14,490 nucleotides of DNA from Vicinamibacteria bacterium (GCA_025938035.1 JAICQE010000120.1:1-14490); one strand, 5' to 3'; shown: positions 1-7,249, numbered from the stretch's first letter. A program made the numbers and translations. Notes: a model not told the origin generated them from the sequence alone.

Positions 1-2120
1 GGCAGCGGCGCGAAGCTGGCGAAGTCCTCGACGACGCTCAGCGAACCGCGGCGATGCCAGAACTCGTGGAACAGCCGGTACATGTGCGTCGGATGCAGCA
101 GCTCGCCGTCGCGGATGTGCAGCGTCTGCTGGACGAGCTTCAGGATGTCGCGATCGAACTCCGAAATCGTCCGCGGCTTCAGCTTCCCGTCCGTGATGCG
201 CTGTTCGCTCTGCTGACGGAACTCCTCGGGCGTGTAGTAGTCGAACAGATCGATGTACCGCGCGCCGATATGGCGGTACCAGGCGCCGGCGCCGCCCCGC
301 GACACCACGACCATCCGCTCGGCTTGAATCGGGTAATTCGCTTTCACCCAGTTGAGAAATGGAATCCAGTACAGCAGCTCGAATCCGACTTCGCTCACCC
401 ACGGCCCGACGATCACCGGTCTCTCGCTGCGCGCCATCTTCTGCAGCATTCCGGCCACTGCAACAGCCTCCTCGCTCGGCGCATCGACGGCCGAAAGCCG
501 CGCCACCGCCCGCGGAAGGATGCGGTTCTTCACGAACTCTCTGATCGACTTGACGCCGAGGAGCCAGTCGAACACGGAGAGCGTCATCTGCACGAGCGTA
601 CCGGTAACGGTCACCGGCCTCAGCTGCCGCTCTCGCTTGCGCGTAACACGGCTGATTCGCCGTACGAGCGCGAGCGTCAGCGCAACGGGAAACAGCACCA
701 CGCGCAGCGGATAGACGTACAACGGCGGCGGCTCGGGTGCAGGCGCCGGCCGCGCGCCAAGCCGTTCGATCGCCGCGACCATCTGCGGCGTCGCTTCGAC
801 GGCAAGGCCGTGCGGACGCGTGAAGACCTGGACGAACCTCTCGATGCGCCGCCTGGTGCCGGCGGGATCGTCGAGCGCCTCGGCTATCTGCCGCACATGT
901 GTCTCGAAGTCGTCCGCGAGGTTCAGCAACCCGCCGCCCTCTGTCGTCAGATGCCTGAAGTGCAGGGTGCCTTCCTGCGTTCGATGGTAATCGGGGGTTC
1001 GAATCGTGAAGACCGGGCGCCCGACGATGCCGCATTCGATCTGGGCGCTGGTGTTGATGCCCACGGCGCCGGCGGCGTGGTACATCGAATCGAAGAAGTC
1101 GTTTCGCGAGTCGGCGTCGACCGGGCTGACGCCGCCCTTCGGCCAGACGGCGACGTTCTCGAGCTTGATCTCGCCGAACCGCAGCCACGGCTGCAGGTTC
1201 TCCGGGTGTGGCCGGATGAGGAGCCCCGCACCGCGCACACGCGGATCGGGTGCACGGCGGATGGCCGCGATCCACTGCTCGATGAAGTTCACTTCGTCGG
1301 GCGCGATGAATGGCGACGAGCACAGATACAGCAGAACGACGTTGGCGGGATCAAGTCCGACACGCGCGCAGAATTCGTCGCGCGTGGTGCTCGGCCTGCG
1401 GGCGAACCACTGGTCGTAGACCATCGCCCCGGTCACCGTGATGTCCGCGGGATCCGTGCCGTGCATCGTGACCGCTTCGGTCTTCTGCGCATCGTTCCAC
1501 ACGAAGACCTGCTGCGGCTGCAGCCTGATCAGGCCTTTGTTCGTAAGATTGTCCCAACTGAGCACCGGGAGCGCCGACCGGATGCCGAGACGGCGGGCCG
1601 CCTTCACGTAGTCGACCTGATCGGAGCCGATGTCGACGAGCGGCGCGACGAGCAGCACGTCGGGGCGTTCCCGCCTGACCAGGTCGAAGACCGCGCGATC
1701 GATCGGAACCGCGCGCTCGACGGCAAGGAGCACGCGCGTGAGGCGCCGGTGCGCGGCCGGGCGCCGCCAGAAAGACCGCTCGATGAACCAGCGGACAGGG
1801 GCGATGACCTTGGCGCGCGCCCGCTCCTTCAGGCTGACGATGCTGTCGTACTCGGGCGTGAGGTAGCGGAAGTAATCGACGGCGGTGCGGGCGACACGGC
1901 CGACGCCGAGCCACAGCCGCCACGACGTCTTGCGGCGCACCTCGGCGCACGTGATCGTGGGGTGCGCACGGGTGAGGTCGTCGAGCAGCCGATCGTCGCG
2001 CTCGGCATCGAGCTGCCCGAACACGAGGTGAATCTGGTGGTTCCGCGCGGCGAGCGCCTCGAGGGTGGATGCGAAATTGCGCAGCACCCCCGGATGACGC
2101 ATCGAGAAGAGGATCCGCAT
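1..2120 (-). CDS. Two-module glycosyltransferase-like protein (C-terminus beyond left edge)
   Basis: The reading frame opens with ATG at 2120 and stays open to base 1 (706 full codons, no stop), so the C-terminus is missing. Module 1 (about residues 1-450) starts MRILFSMRHPGVLRNF, a Rossmann-like opening seen in GT-B-type glycosyltransferases. It also has a LLIRPHPEN stretch (300-308) and GINTSAQIECGIVGRPVF (354-371), which resembles the nucleotide-sugar or CDP-glycerol binding end of that fold. A hydrophobic linker (about 468-487) follows. Module 2 (about 567 onward) begins VIVGPWVSEVGFELLYWIPF, which I recognise as a conserved opening of other uncharacterised glycan-biosynthesis proteins. 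The likely role is polysaccharide or glycan assembly at the inner membrane; donor and acceptor are unknown. No good Shine-Dalgarno sequence precedes the ATG. The start is chosen because MRIL-F is the usual N-terminus of this fold. A 702-codon ORF on the opposite strand is a composition shadow. Confidence 0.8.
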   Translation of the reverse strand, partial: MRILFSMRHPGVLRNFASTLEALAARNHQIHLVFGQLDAERDDRLLDDLTRAHPTITCAEVRRKTSWRLWLGVGRVARTAVDYFRYLTPEYDSIVSLKERARAKVIAPVRWFIERSFWRRPAAHRRLTRVLLAVERAVPIDRAVFDLVRRERPDVLLVAPLVDIGSDQVDYVKAARRLGIRSALPVLSWDNLTNKGLIRLQPQQVFVWNDAQKTEAVTMHGTDPADITVTGAMVYDQWFARRPSTTRDEFCARVGLDPANVVLLYLCSSPFIAPDEVNFIEQWIAAIRRAPDPRVRGAGLLIRPHPENLQPWLRFGEIKLENVAVWPKGGVSPVDADSRNDFFDSMYHAAGAVGINTSAQIECGIVGRPVFTIRTPDYHRTQEGTLHFRHLTTEGGGLLNLADDFETHVRQIAEALDDPAGTRRRIERFVQVFTRPHGLAVEATPQMVAAIERLGARPAPAPEPPPLYVYPLRVVLFPVALTLALVRRISRVTRKRERQLRPVTVTGTLVQMTLSVFDWLLGVKSIREFVKNRILPRAVARLSAVDAPSEEAVAVAGMLQKMARSERPVIVGPWVSEVGFELLYWIPFLNWVKANYPIQAERMVVVSRGGAGAWYRHIGARYIDLFDYYTPEEFRQQSEQRITDGKLKPRTISEFDRDILKLVQQTLHIRDGELLHPTHMYRLFHEFWHRRGSLSVVEDFASFAPL

Positions 2121-2140
2121 TCGGTGGTACTAAAAATAGC

Positions 2141-2265
2141 AGGCCCAAGGCCAAAGGCCTAAGGCCAAAGGGCTGGTCCAGGGATCGGGGAGCAGGGATC
2201 GGGGAGCAGGGATCAGGGAGCAGGGATCAGGGAGCAGGGATCAGGGAGCAGGGATCAGGGATCAG
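2141..2265 (+). repeat. Composite repeat, left copy: GGCCTAAGG-type block plus G-rich heptad array
   Basis: Two parts sit side by side. Bases 2141-2176 are a block of GGCC/AAGG words ending in GGGCTGG. Bases 2181-2250 are five copies of a 14-bp unit, GGGATC(G/A)GGGAGCA, each made of two heptads, followed by a degenerate end (2251-2265). The same two-part structure recurs in opposite orientation at 4581-4680. The stop codon of the TIGR03435 gene (TGA, 2264-2262 on the minus strand) lies inside the last unit. The plus strand has twelve GGG tracts spaced by three or four bases, which fits the G-quadruplex pattern. Confidence 0.9.
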
Positions 2266-3269
2266 TTTTCGGTCGGCAGTTCGGCCGAGACCACGGCGAG
2301 GACGTCCACCGCGCCGGGCTGCGATTCGAGCCTGAGGCCCAGTTGTTCCTGCAGCGCCGTAAAAATCGACGGTGCCCGGGCAGGATCCGATGGGAGGTCG
2401 GGTGAAACCGCTGCGGCACGCCCACGCCCGAGAAAAGACGCCGCCGCGCCGTCATAGCGGAGATCGAAGTCGAACGTTCCGGTCAGTCCCGTTTTGTCGA
2501 CGACCGGGCGATCCATCAGTGGCGTCAGCAAAGTGACGAGCGTCGCCATCGTCACGGAGCCAGCCTTCATCGTGTCGCCGTCCGGTCCCACGCCGCACCG
2601 CCGCCCAGGCCGCCCCGGAGCCGGCCAGGCACTAACCTTCGCGGATGCGGCTGTTTTGGCGCCGCCTTTGGCAGACAGAGCGACATCTGGGATGACCATC
2701 GTGCATTCGCCGGATGGCCTCTTAATCTGCGGACCGAGTGCACCCCCTCGTCTGGCGAGTACGAGCGCGTAGATCGGTCCCTCGCGCGACTCTTTGCGCG
2801 CCACGAGCTTGAAACGCTCTGCCAGCAGCGTGCGCATCATGTACGCGGACTCCGCAAGCGTGGCCGATTTCGCAGGACGTGCGTCGACGTCGAAGCCGTA
2901 CGTGTCGGACCATGCCGGGCCGCCGACGATCTCGTCCGTCAGCGACAGCCTGTACGCCTGTCGAATCAGCATCCGAAGCGTGGCGTTCGTGTTGCGAACC
3001 CCGCCGCCCGCAAGCAGCCGTAAACCGGCCGAGTTTCCACCCCCGCTCTTGTTTCGCTTCACGGAGGCAACCTCGAAGCGCGGCGCGTCAGGTCCGGTTG
3101 TTGGCGTTTCGACGAGGCCGGCAAGACCGGGAATCGGGTTCGGTGCTCGCCCGCCTGCGGCCGGCGGCACGACCTGATCCGCCGGATGCCCGGCCCCGGC
3201 GGACGACGTCAGCATGGCACCGATAAACACCGCTACTGCGATGGCGGCAGACCGCACGGCAACTCGCAC
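2262..3269 (-). CDS. Secreted TIGR03435 family protein (first copy)
   Basis: The protein has 335 residues and matches TIGR03435, a soil-associated family expanded in Acidobacteria whose biochemical role is not established. An N-terminal signal-like segment (about 5-26, AVRSAAIAVAVFIGAMLTSS) suggests export. Family landmarks in order are FEVASVKRNKSG (65-76), TLRMLIRQAYRL (97-108), VGGPAW (115-120), LLAERFKLVARKE (148-160), PIYALVLARRGG (165-176), RPVVDKTGLTGTFDFDL (254-270), SIFTALQEQLGLRLE (301-315) and the typical acidic end LPTEN. Its only two cysteines (189 and 225) could form a disulfide outside the cytoplasm. The start is GTG at 3269 without a clear Shine-Dalgarno site, so a nearby downstream start is possible. 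It lies 49 bp after the ankyrin gene on the same strand, suggesting co-transcription. The TGA stop lies in the left composite repeat. Confidence 0.9.
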   Translation of the reverse strand: MRVAVRSAAIAVAVFIGAMLTSSAGAGHPADQVVPPAAGGRAPNPIPGLAGLVETPTTGPDAPRFEVASVKRNKSGGGNSAGLRLLAGGGVRNTNATLRMLIRQAYRLSLTDEIVGGPAWSDTYGFDVDARPAKSATLAESAYMMRTLLAERFKLVARKESREGPIYALVLARRGGALGPQIKRPSGECTMVIPDVALSAKGGAKTAASAKVSAWPAPGRPGRRCGVGPDGDTMKAGSVTMATLVTLLTPLMDRPVVDKTGLTGTFDFDLRYDGAAASFLGRGRAAAVSPDLPSDPARAPSIFTALQEQLGLRLESQPGAVDVLAVVSAELPTEN

Positions 3270-3318
3270 GCCGGGTTTGACACCGCGCGGAGGGAAAAGG
3301 ATACGCAGAGGGGTCCGT

Positions 3319-4581
3319 CTAGATCTTTCGCTCGAGCACCGCGCGGACCGCGGCGCTGCCGCCGATCTCTCGCGGCCGTGTTGCGCCCGCCTTTAACAGC
3401 ACTTCCACCGTCTCGGCATGTTTACCGCTGCTCGCGTACCACCCGTTCTCGGAACCGTGGATGGTCCACCCAAGCGGAGTCCCCTTGAAGTCGCCATCTG
3501 TCGCTTCGAGCGGCGGGTTGAACCGCAGGATCTCGCGCGCCATCTCGACGTTGCCGTGAAACCCGGCCCAGTGCAGCACGGTTGCATCGTGCTGCCCGCG
3601 GGCGTCGACTGGCCAGCCGCACTCGAGCATCAGCGCGACGGCGCGTGTCTGGTTGTTCCGGGCAGCGTGCGCGACCAGCTGGCGCTGATCGGGGGACAGC
3701 TTCTCCGCCAGGGACGGCACCGCGGCGCGAAAAGTGCGCGCGGCACCTTCGTCTTCGATGAGGCAGGCTTCGGCCACTCTCGCCACCGGCGCCGTGCGCT
3801 CGAAGAGCAGCTGCAGGACGTCCGAATGGCCAAACCTCTTTGCCACCTGGTGCGCGGAGGCGTGTGAATCGAGCGTCCAGTTGTAGATGGTCCCGCCGGC
3901 TTTCGGATTCGCCATCGGAAACCAGCGATCGTTGACCCGCATTTCGATGCAGCCGGCGTCGGCATCGAGATGCTGCTGGGTGCGGTCGAAATCGCCGAGC
4001 GCCGCCGTCAGCAGCAGGTCCGTCCGGCAGCCGCGCGCGACGAGATGTCGCGCGATCGCGTGCCGGTCCCGGACCATGTACTGTGCCGGCGTCGATTCGT
4101 GATCGACATCGCGCGCGTCGAGGTCGGCGCCAGCGGAAATCAACAAATCCGCCGCTTCGATGCTTCCTGCCATGTGCAGCGGCATCTGGCCGTCGCCGCC
4201 CCGTGCATGCGCCATTTGGCTATCCCCGGCAAGCAGCCGGTGAAGGGCATCCGTAAGGCCAAGACGGGCCGCCGCATGCGCATCGACGGTCGCACCACGC
4301 TCGATTGCGTATGCCGCCACGGCCGGCTGCGCGAGGTCCAACAATCCAAAACCGCCTGCCCACCACCTGCTGCGTGCGTTGATATCGGCGCCCGACGCGA
4401 GCAGAACATCCAGCATCGCGGCGCTCCTGACATGGATGATTGCCGGTGAATCGAACGGACCGATCGGTTCGTTGACGTGGTCGCGCAGCGTCGAATCGCC
4501 GAGGACACGACGCGCCCGCCCCACGTCATCGTCTTCAACGGCCCTGATGACCTCCCGAAGCCTCTGCTCCGCCTCACTCAT
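3319..4581 (-). CDS. Ankyrin-repeat protein Ank1
   Basis: The protein has 420 residues and no signal peptide or membrane segment, so it is probably cytoplasmic. Ankyrin-type units are visible as SAAMLDVLLASGADINARS (about 53-71), PLHMAGSIEAADLLISAGAD (about 134-153), a degenerate middle, and a C-terminal set from ATVLHWAGFHGNVEMAREIL (333-352) to VEVLLKAGATRP. The last part carries TPLGWTIHGS in place of the usual TPLHLAA motif, and the same substitution occurs in Ank2. Ankyrin repeats bind partner proteins; the partner here is unknown. The ATG lies at the edge of the right composite repeat, and the repeat's AGGG seven bases upstream is the only ribosome-binding candidate. The TIGR03435 gene follows after 49 bp. 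Ankyrin family membership is firm and the function is open. Confidence 0.88.
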   Translation of the reverse strand: MSEAEQRLREVIRAVEDDDVGRARRVLGDSTLRDHVNEPIGPFDSPAIIHVRSAAMLDVLLASGADINARSRWWAGGFGLLDLAQPAVAAYAIERGATVDAHAAARLGLTDALHRLLAGDSQMAHARGGDGQMPLHMAGSIEAADLLISAGADLDARDVDHESTPAQYMVRDRHAIARHLVARGCRTDLLLTAALGDFDRTQQHLDADAGCIEMRVNDRWFPMANPKAGGTIYNWTLDSHASAHQVAKRFGHSDVLQLLFERTAPVARVAEACLIEDEGAARTFRAAVPSLAEKLSPDQRQLVAHAARNNQTRAVALMLECGWPVDARGQHDATVLHWAGFHGNVEMAREILRFNPPLEATDGDFKGTPLGWTIHGSENGWYASSGKHAETVEVLLKAGATRPREIGGSAAVRAVLERKI

Positions 4582-4680
4582 CCCTGTTCCCTGATCCCTG
4601 TTCCCTGATCCCTGTTCCCTGTTCCCTGATTCCTGTTCCCTAGACCAGCCCTTAGCCCTTAGGCCTTGGCCCTTAGGCCT
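4581..4680 (-). repeat. Composite repeat, right copy (inverted relative to the left copy)
   Basis: Read on the minus strand, this begins with a GGCCTAAGG-type block (4680-4646) ending in GGGCTGGTCTA. It is followed by heptads of GGGAACA and GGGATCA (about 4641-4581; two perfect 14-bp units at 4581-4608, then shorter ones). The order, junction and unit design match the left copy at 2141-2265 in reverse orientation. The array runs into the ATG of Ank1 (4581-4579): the GGGATC of the repeat becomes GGGATG there. The other end of the repeat encodes the last residues of the LLM oxidoreductase gene. Eight CCC tracts on the plus strand put the G-rich strand on the sense side of Ank1. Confidence 0.88.
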
Positions 4681-5720
4681 TCTTCTTCAGCCACCATCTC
4701 CCTCACCATCGGCACCACCTTCGTCCCGTACAGCTCGATGCTCTTCATCTGCAGGTCGTGAGGAAGGGTGCCGTTGCTGTATTTCAGGTCGAAGCGCGAG
4801 AGGCCCAGCGCCTTCACCGTGGCGGCGATCTTCGCGGCCACGGTTTCCGGCGACCCGACGTAGAGCGCGCCCTCGGGGCCCGCCGCGTGCTCGAATTCGC
4901 GGCGGCCGCTTGGCGGCCAGCCCCGTTCCGCGCCGATGCGGTTCATCATCGCCAGGTAATGCGGAAACAGTTCCTCTTTCGCCTGTTCGTCGGTTGCCGC
5001 GATGTGGCCTGGGGAGTGCACGCCGACCGGCCGCTGCGGCTTGTTGAACCGCTGCAATCGCTCGTGGTACAGGTCCACCCACGGCCTGAACCGCGCCGGA
5101 TTCCCGCCGATGATGGCCAGCATCAGCGGCAGTCCGTAAAACGCGGCCCGGACCACCGATTCCGGACTTCCCCCAACCGCCACCCACGTCGTCAACGTGC
5201 CGGACTCCGAGGGCGGATAGATCTTCTGCTCGTGCAGTCCAGAGCGCAGACGTCCGTTCCAGCTCACCGGCTCGCCATTCAGCAGCTCGACCCACAGATT
5301 GAGCTTCTCCTCGAAGAGCTGTTCGTAGAGCGACAGGTCGTATCCGAACAGCGGGAACGACTCGGTAAACGACCCGCGGCCGACGATGACCTCGGCGCGG
5401 CCGTTGGAGATTGCATTGATTGTCGAGAAGCGCTGGAACACACGCACGGGATCGTCCGTGCTGAGCACGGTGACGGCAGTGCCGATGCGAATGCGCGACG
5501 TTCGTGCCGCGATCGCCGCTGCAATCACTTCCGGCGCCGAGATGGCAAAGTCCGGACGATGGTGTTCGCCGAGGCCGATGAAGTGCAACCCGACCTGATC
5601 GGCCAGGACTCCCTGCTCGACCACGTTGCGCACGGTTTGTGCCTGCGATAGCTGCTGCCCATCTGCACCGACACTTACGTCACCGAAAGTATCCACACCC
5701 AGTTCGATCGAATCATTCAT
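4659..5720 (-). CDS. LLM class flavin-dependent oxidoreductase
   Basis: The protein has 353 residues from ATG at 5720 (MNDSIELGVDTFGD), the usual length and opening of bacterial luciferase-like monooxygenases of the Atu2307/SP_0267 type. These are cytoplasmic TIM-barrel enzymes that use reduced flavin and O2; the substrate cannot be told from sequence. Supporting motifs are GLGEHHRPDFAISAPE (49-64), RIRIGTAVTVLSTDDPVRVFQ (around 76-96), GRAEVIVGRGSFTESFPLFG (107-126), TWVAVGGSPES in the middle and LYVGSPETVAAKIA near the end. The frame extends upstream to 5870, but that part has no family similarity and overlaps the divergent gene at 5749, so the ATG at 5720 is preferred. The last six residues (GLRAKA) and the TAA stop are written by the composite repeat, so the native C-terminus may have ended differently. 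Confidence 0.93.
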   Translation of the reverse strand: MNDSIELGVDTFGDVSVGADGQQLSQAQTVRNVVEQGVLADQVGLHFIGLGEHHRPDFAISAPEVIAAAIAARTSRIRIGTAVTVLSTDDPVRVFQRFSTINAISNGRAEVIVGRGSFTESFPLFGYDLSLYEQLFEEKLNLWVELLNGEPVSWNGRLRSGLHEQKIYPPSESGTLTTWVAVGGSPESVVRAAFYGLPLMLAIIGGNPARFRPWVDLYHERLQRFNKPQRPVGVHSPGHIAATDEQAKEELFPHYLAMMNRIGAERGWPPSGRREFEHAAGPEGALYVGSPETVAAKIAATVKALGLSRFDLKYSNGTLPHDLQMKSIELYGTKVVPMVREMVAEEEGLRAKA

Positions 5721-5748
5721 CTGACTATTCTGTGCGACAATCCGCGCC

Positions 5749-6900
5749 GTGAGGCGATTCCTGATTGCCGTCGTGATCCTTCCCGCCACGTTGAGCGCGC
5801 AGGACACTCTGCGGGTGACGCCGGTCGAGGAGGTGATCGCGACGGAATTCGCTGCCAACGGCATGTCCAACGCCGTGGCCAGGCTGCTCGTCTATCCCTC
5901 CCTGGCGCGCCGGATCTTCACGCACGACCGGTACATCACGACGGACTCGACGCTGCCGCCGCGTCATCGTGCGCTCCTGAGCCTGCGCACCGCGTGGCTC
6001 ACGCGTTCGAACTATCTATGGGCGCATCGCGCCCTCCTGGCGAGAAAGGCCGGCCTGACCGACGCTGACCTGCGGCGCATCGCACAGGGGCCAGACGCTC
6101 CGGGATGGGATCCGTTTGAAGCGACCCTGCTGCGGTCAGCGGACGAACTTCATGTCGATTCATTCATCGCCGACGCGACATGGAAGACGCTCAGCGCGCG
6201 CTACGACCTGCCGCAGATGATCGACACCATCGACACATCGGGCGGCACCACGATGTACGCAGGGTTGTTCAACTCGCTGGGTGTCGAGATCGAGCCGGGT
6301 GTGATCGACCGCCTGCCCTCAGGGATCCCGGTAACGGTCGCCGCCAAGCGAACAAATCTGCGGGTGTATCCGACGCCGCGCATACCGCCCGCCGAAGCAG
6401 CGCCTGGCGGCCGCGGCGGCGGCGCGAACGTTTTCCGCACCTTCAACCGCCACCCGCCCGCCGATCGCGTGCGCGGTGCCATCAACACGCACATCACGGG
6501 CAAGTACACGCTGACGCCGCGGTGGCGCGAGCTGCTGCTGACGCGAATCGGCGTGTTGTGCCGCTCGGAATACGAGTACGCCGCACACCTGCGGCTGGGA
6601 CGTCAGGCCGGGTTCACCGACGCCGACGTTGAGCGTGTGATTAACGGGCCGAAGACGCCGGGCGATCCGTTCGAAACCGCCCTGCTCCAGGCCGCGGACG
6701 AGCTGTTCGAGAACGACGTTGTCTCTCCCGCGACCTGGGCCACGCTGTCGAAGTCGCTCGACGCGCAACAAATGATCGACGTCGTGATCTCGGTCGGCGG
6801 CTATCGATCCGGATCGATGCTGATCAACAGCGCTGGCGTGCAACTCGACGCCAACATGGCGGACTTCCGCTTTCCATCGTCGATGCGCTCGACGCCTTAG
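5749..6900 (+). CDS. Secreted double-domain carboxymuconolactone decarboxylase-like protein
   Basis: The protein has 383 residues with a short signal peptide (MRRFLIAVVILPATLSAQ, cleavage near 18). It contains two copies of a CMD/AhpD-like domain, at about 55-180 and 235-365. The copies align closely: RSNYLWAHRALLARKAGLTDAD against RSEYEYAAHLRLGRQAGF, then DPFEATLLRSADEL against DPFETALLQAADEL, and QMIDTIDTSGG against QMIDVVISVGG. Neither copy has the AhpD CxxC pair, so peroxidase-type redox chemistry is unlikely. Copy 2 keeps the acidic residues (E274, E276) and His280 of the family. Copy 1 has Asn88 and Leu90 instead, with His93. The domain family is clear and the substrate unknown. The start is GTG, only 28 bp from the divergent LLM start. 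The stop overlaps that of the next, convergent gene. Confidence 0.87.
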   Translation: MRRFLIAVVILPATLSAQDTLRVTPVEEVIATEFAANGMSNAVARLLVYPSLARRIFTHDRYITTDSTLPPRHRALLSLRTAWLTRSNYLWAHRALLARKAGLTDADLRRIAQGPDAPGWDPFEATLLRSADELHVDSFIADATWKTLSARYDLPQMIDTIDTSGGTTMYAGLFNSLGVEIEPGVIDRLPSGIPVTVAAKRTNLRVYPTPRIPPAEAAPGGRGGGANVFRTFNRHPPADRVRGAINTHITGKYTLTPRWRELLLTRIGVLCRSEYEYAAHLRLGRQAGFTDADVERVINGPKTPGDPFETALLQAADELFENDVVSPATWATLSKSLDAQQMIDVVISVGGYRSGSMLINSAGVQLDANMADFRFPSSMRSTP

Positions 6901-7247
6901 CGAGTCTGTGGTCCCCGCCACAGTCCGATGGCAACGCAGAGCCAGGCGAGCATCAGGCAGCCGAAGCCGAAGAAGAGCGTCACCAGCGACTCGGCGGCCC
7001 CGACAAAGGAGATGTTGTCGAACGTGGGCACCTCTTTCTGCGCGATGTTCCTGAACACATTCACGAAGCCCAGGGCACAGCCGTGAAGAGCGCCGAAGAT
7101 CGCCGCCAGCGAAATCGGCCGCATCAGCGCCAGCCGCTGTTCGGTGGGCCGGGCGGCGTACAGAATGCCGAGCCCGAGTGGAAGCAGGCCGACCAACATA
7201 CTCAAGATGGCGGCGGGGCCCATCTGGCGAAGCATCTCGGGAAACAT
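6897..7247 (-). CDS. Small three-helix membrane protein, MotA/TolQ/ExbB-like
   Basis: The protein has 116 residues from ATG at 7247, set by a strong GGAGGT five bases upstream. A longer in-frame start at 7307 would overlap the sigma factor gene and lacks such a site. Three hydrophobic segments (about 12-32, 43-66 and 84-110) are separated by a short basic loop (ARPTEQRLALMRP) and a polar loop (RNIAQKEVPTFDN). The arrangement of RPxxxRLxLMRPxSLA and the later GAAESLV...GFGxLxLAWL pattern recalls short proteins annotated as MotA/TolQ/ExbB-like in Acidobacteria. There is no companion ExbD or TonB gene nearby, so a role in proton-driven transport is unproven. It is divergent from the ECF sigma gene with 17 bp between start codons, and its TAA overlaps the TAG of the preceding plus-strand gene. 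Confidence 0.75.
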   Translation of the reverse strand: MFPEMLRQMGPAAILSMLVGLLPLGLGILYAARPTEQRLALMRPISLAAIFGALHGCALGFVNVFRNIAQKEVPTFDNISFVGAAESLVTLFFGFGCLMLAWLCVAIGLWRGPQTR

Positions 7248-7249
7248 GT

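Noticed and set aside
2121..2140. TATTTT as a -10 box for the glycosyltransferase-like gene
   Set aside because: No -35-like hexamer lies at 16-18 bp; the candidates in the repeat block are 10 or 24 bp away.
54..2162. A 702-codon open frame on the plus strand
   Set aside because: It lies opposite the glycosyltransferase-like gene, whose minus-strand protein has clear fold motifs. The plus-strand translation is a low-complexity Arg/Asp/Glu/His/Pro-rich sequence without recognisable domains, as expected from a third-position GC shadow.
2141..2265. CRISPR array reading of the G-rich repeat
   Set aside because: Units are 7 or 14 bp, adjacent and without spacers, and no cas gene is present.
3315..3328. 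CCGTCTAGATC as a second copy of the palindromic operator
   Set aside because: Only the CCGTCTA half matches. The other half is lost, and the bases are part of the Ank1 stop codon and last codons.
4758..5651. A 297-codon plus-strand frame inside the LLM oxidoreductase gene
   Set aside because: The minus-strand product is a full-length LLM enzyme with all family motifs; the plus-strand product is Arg/His-rich with no domain.
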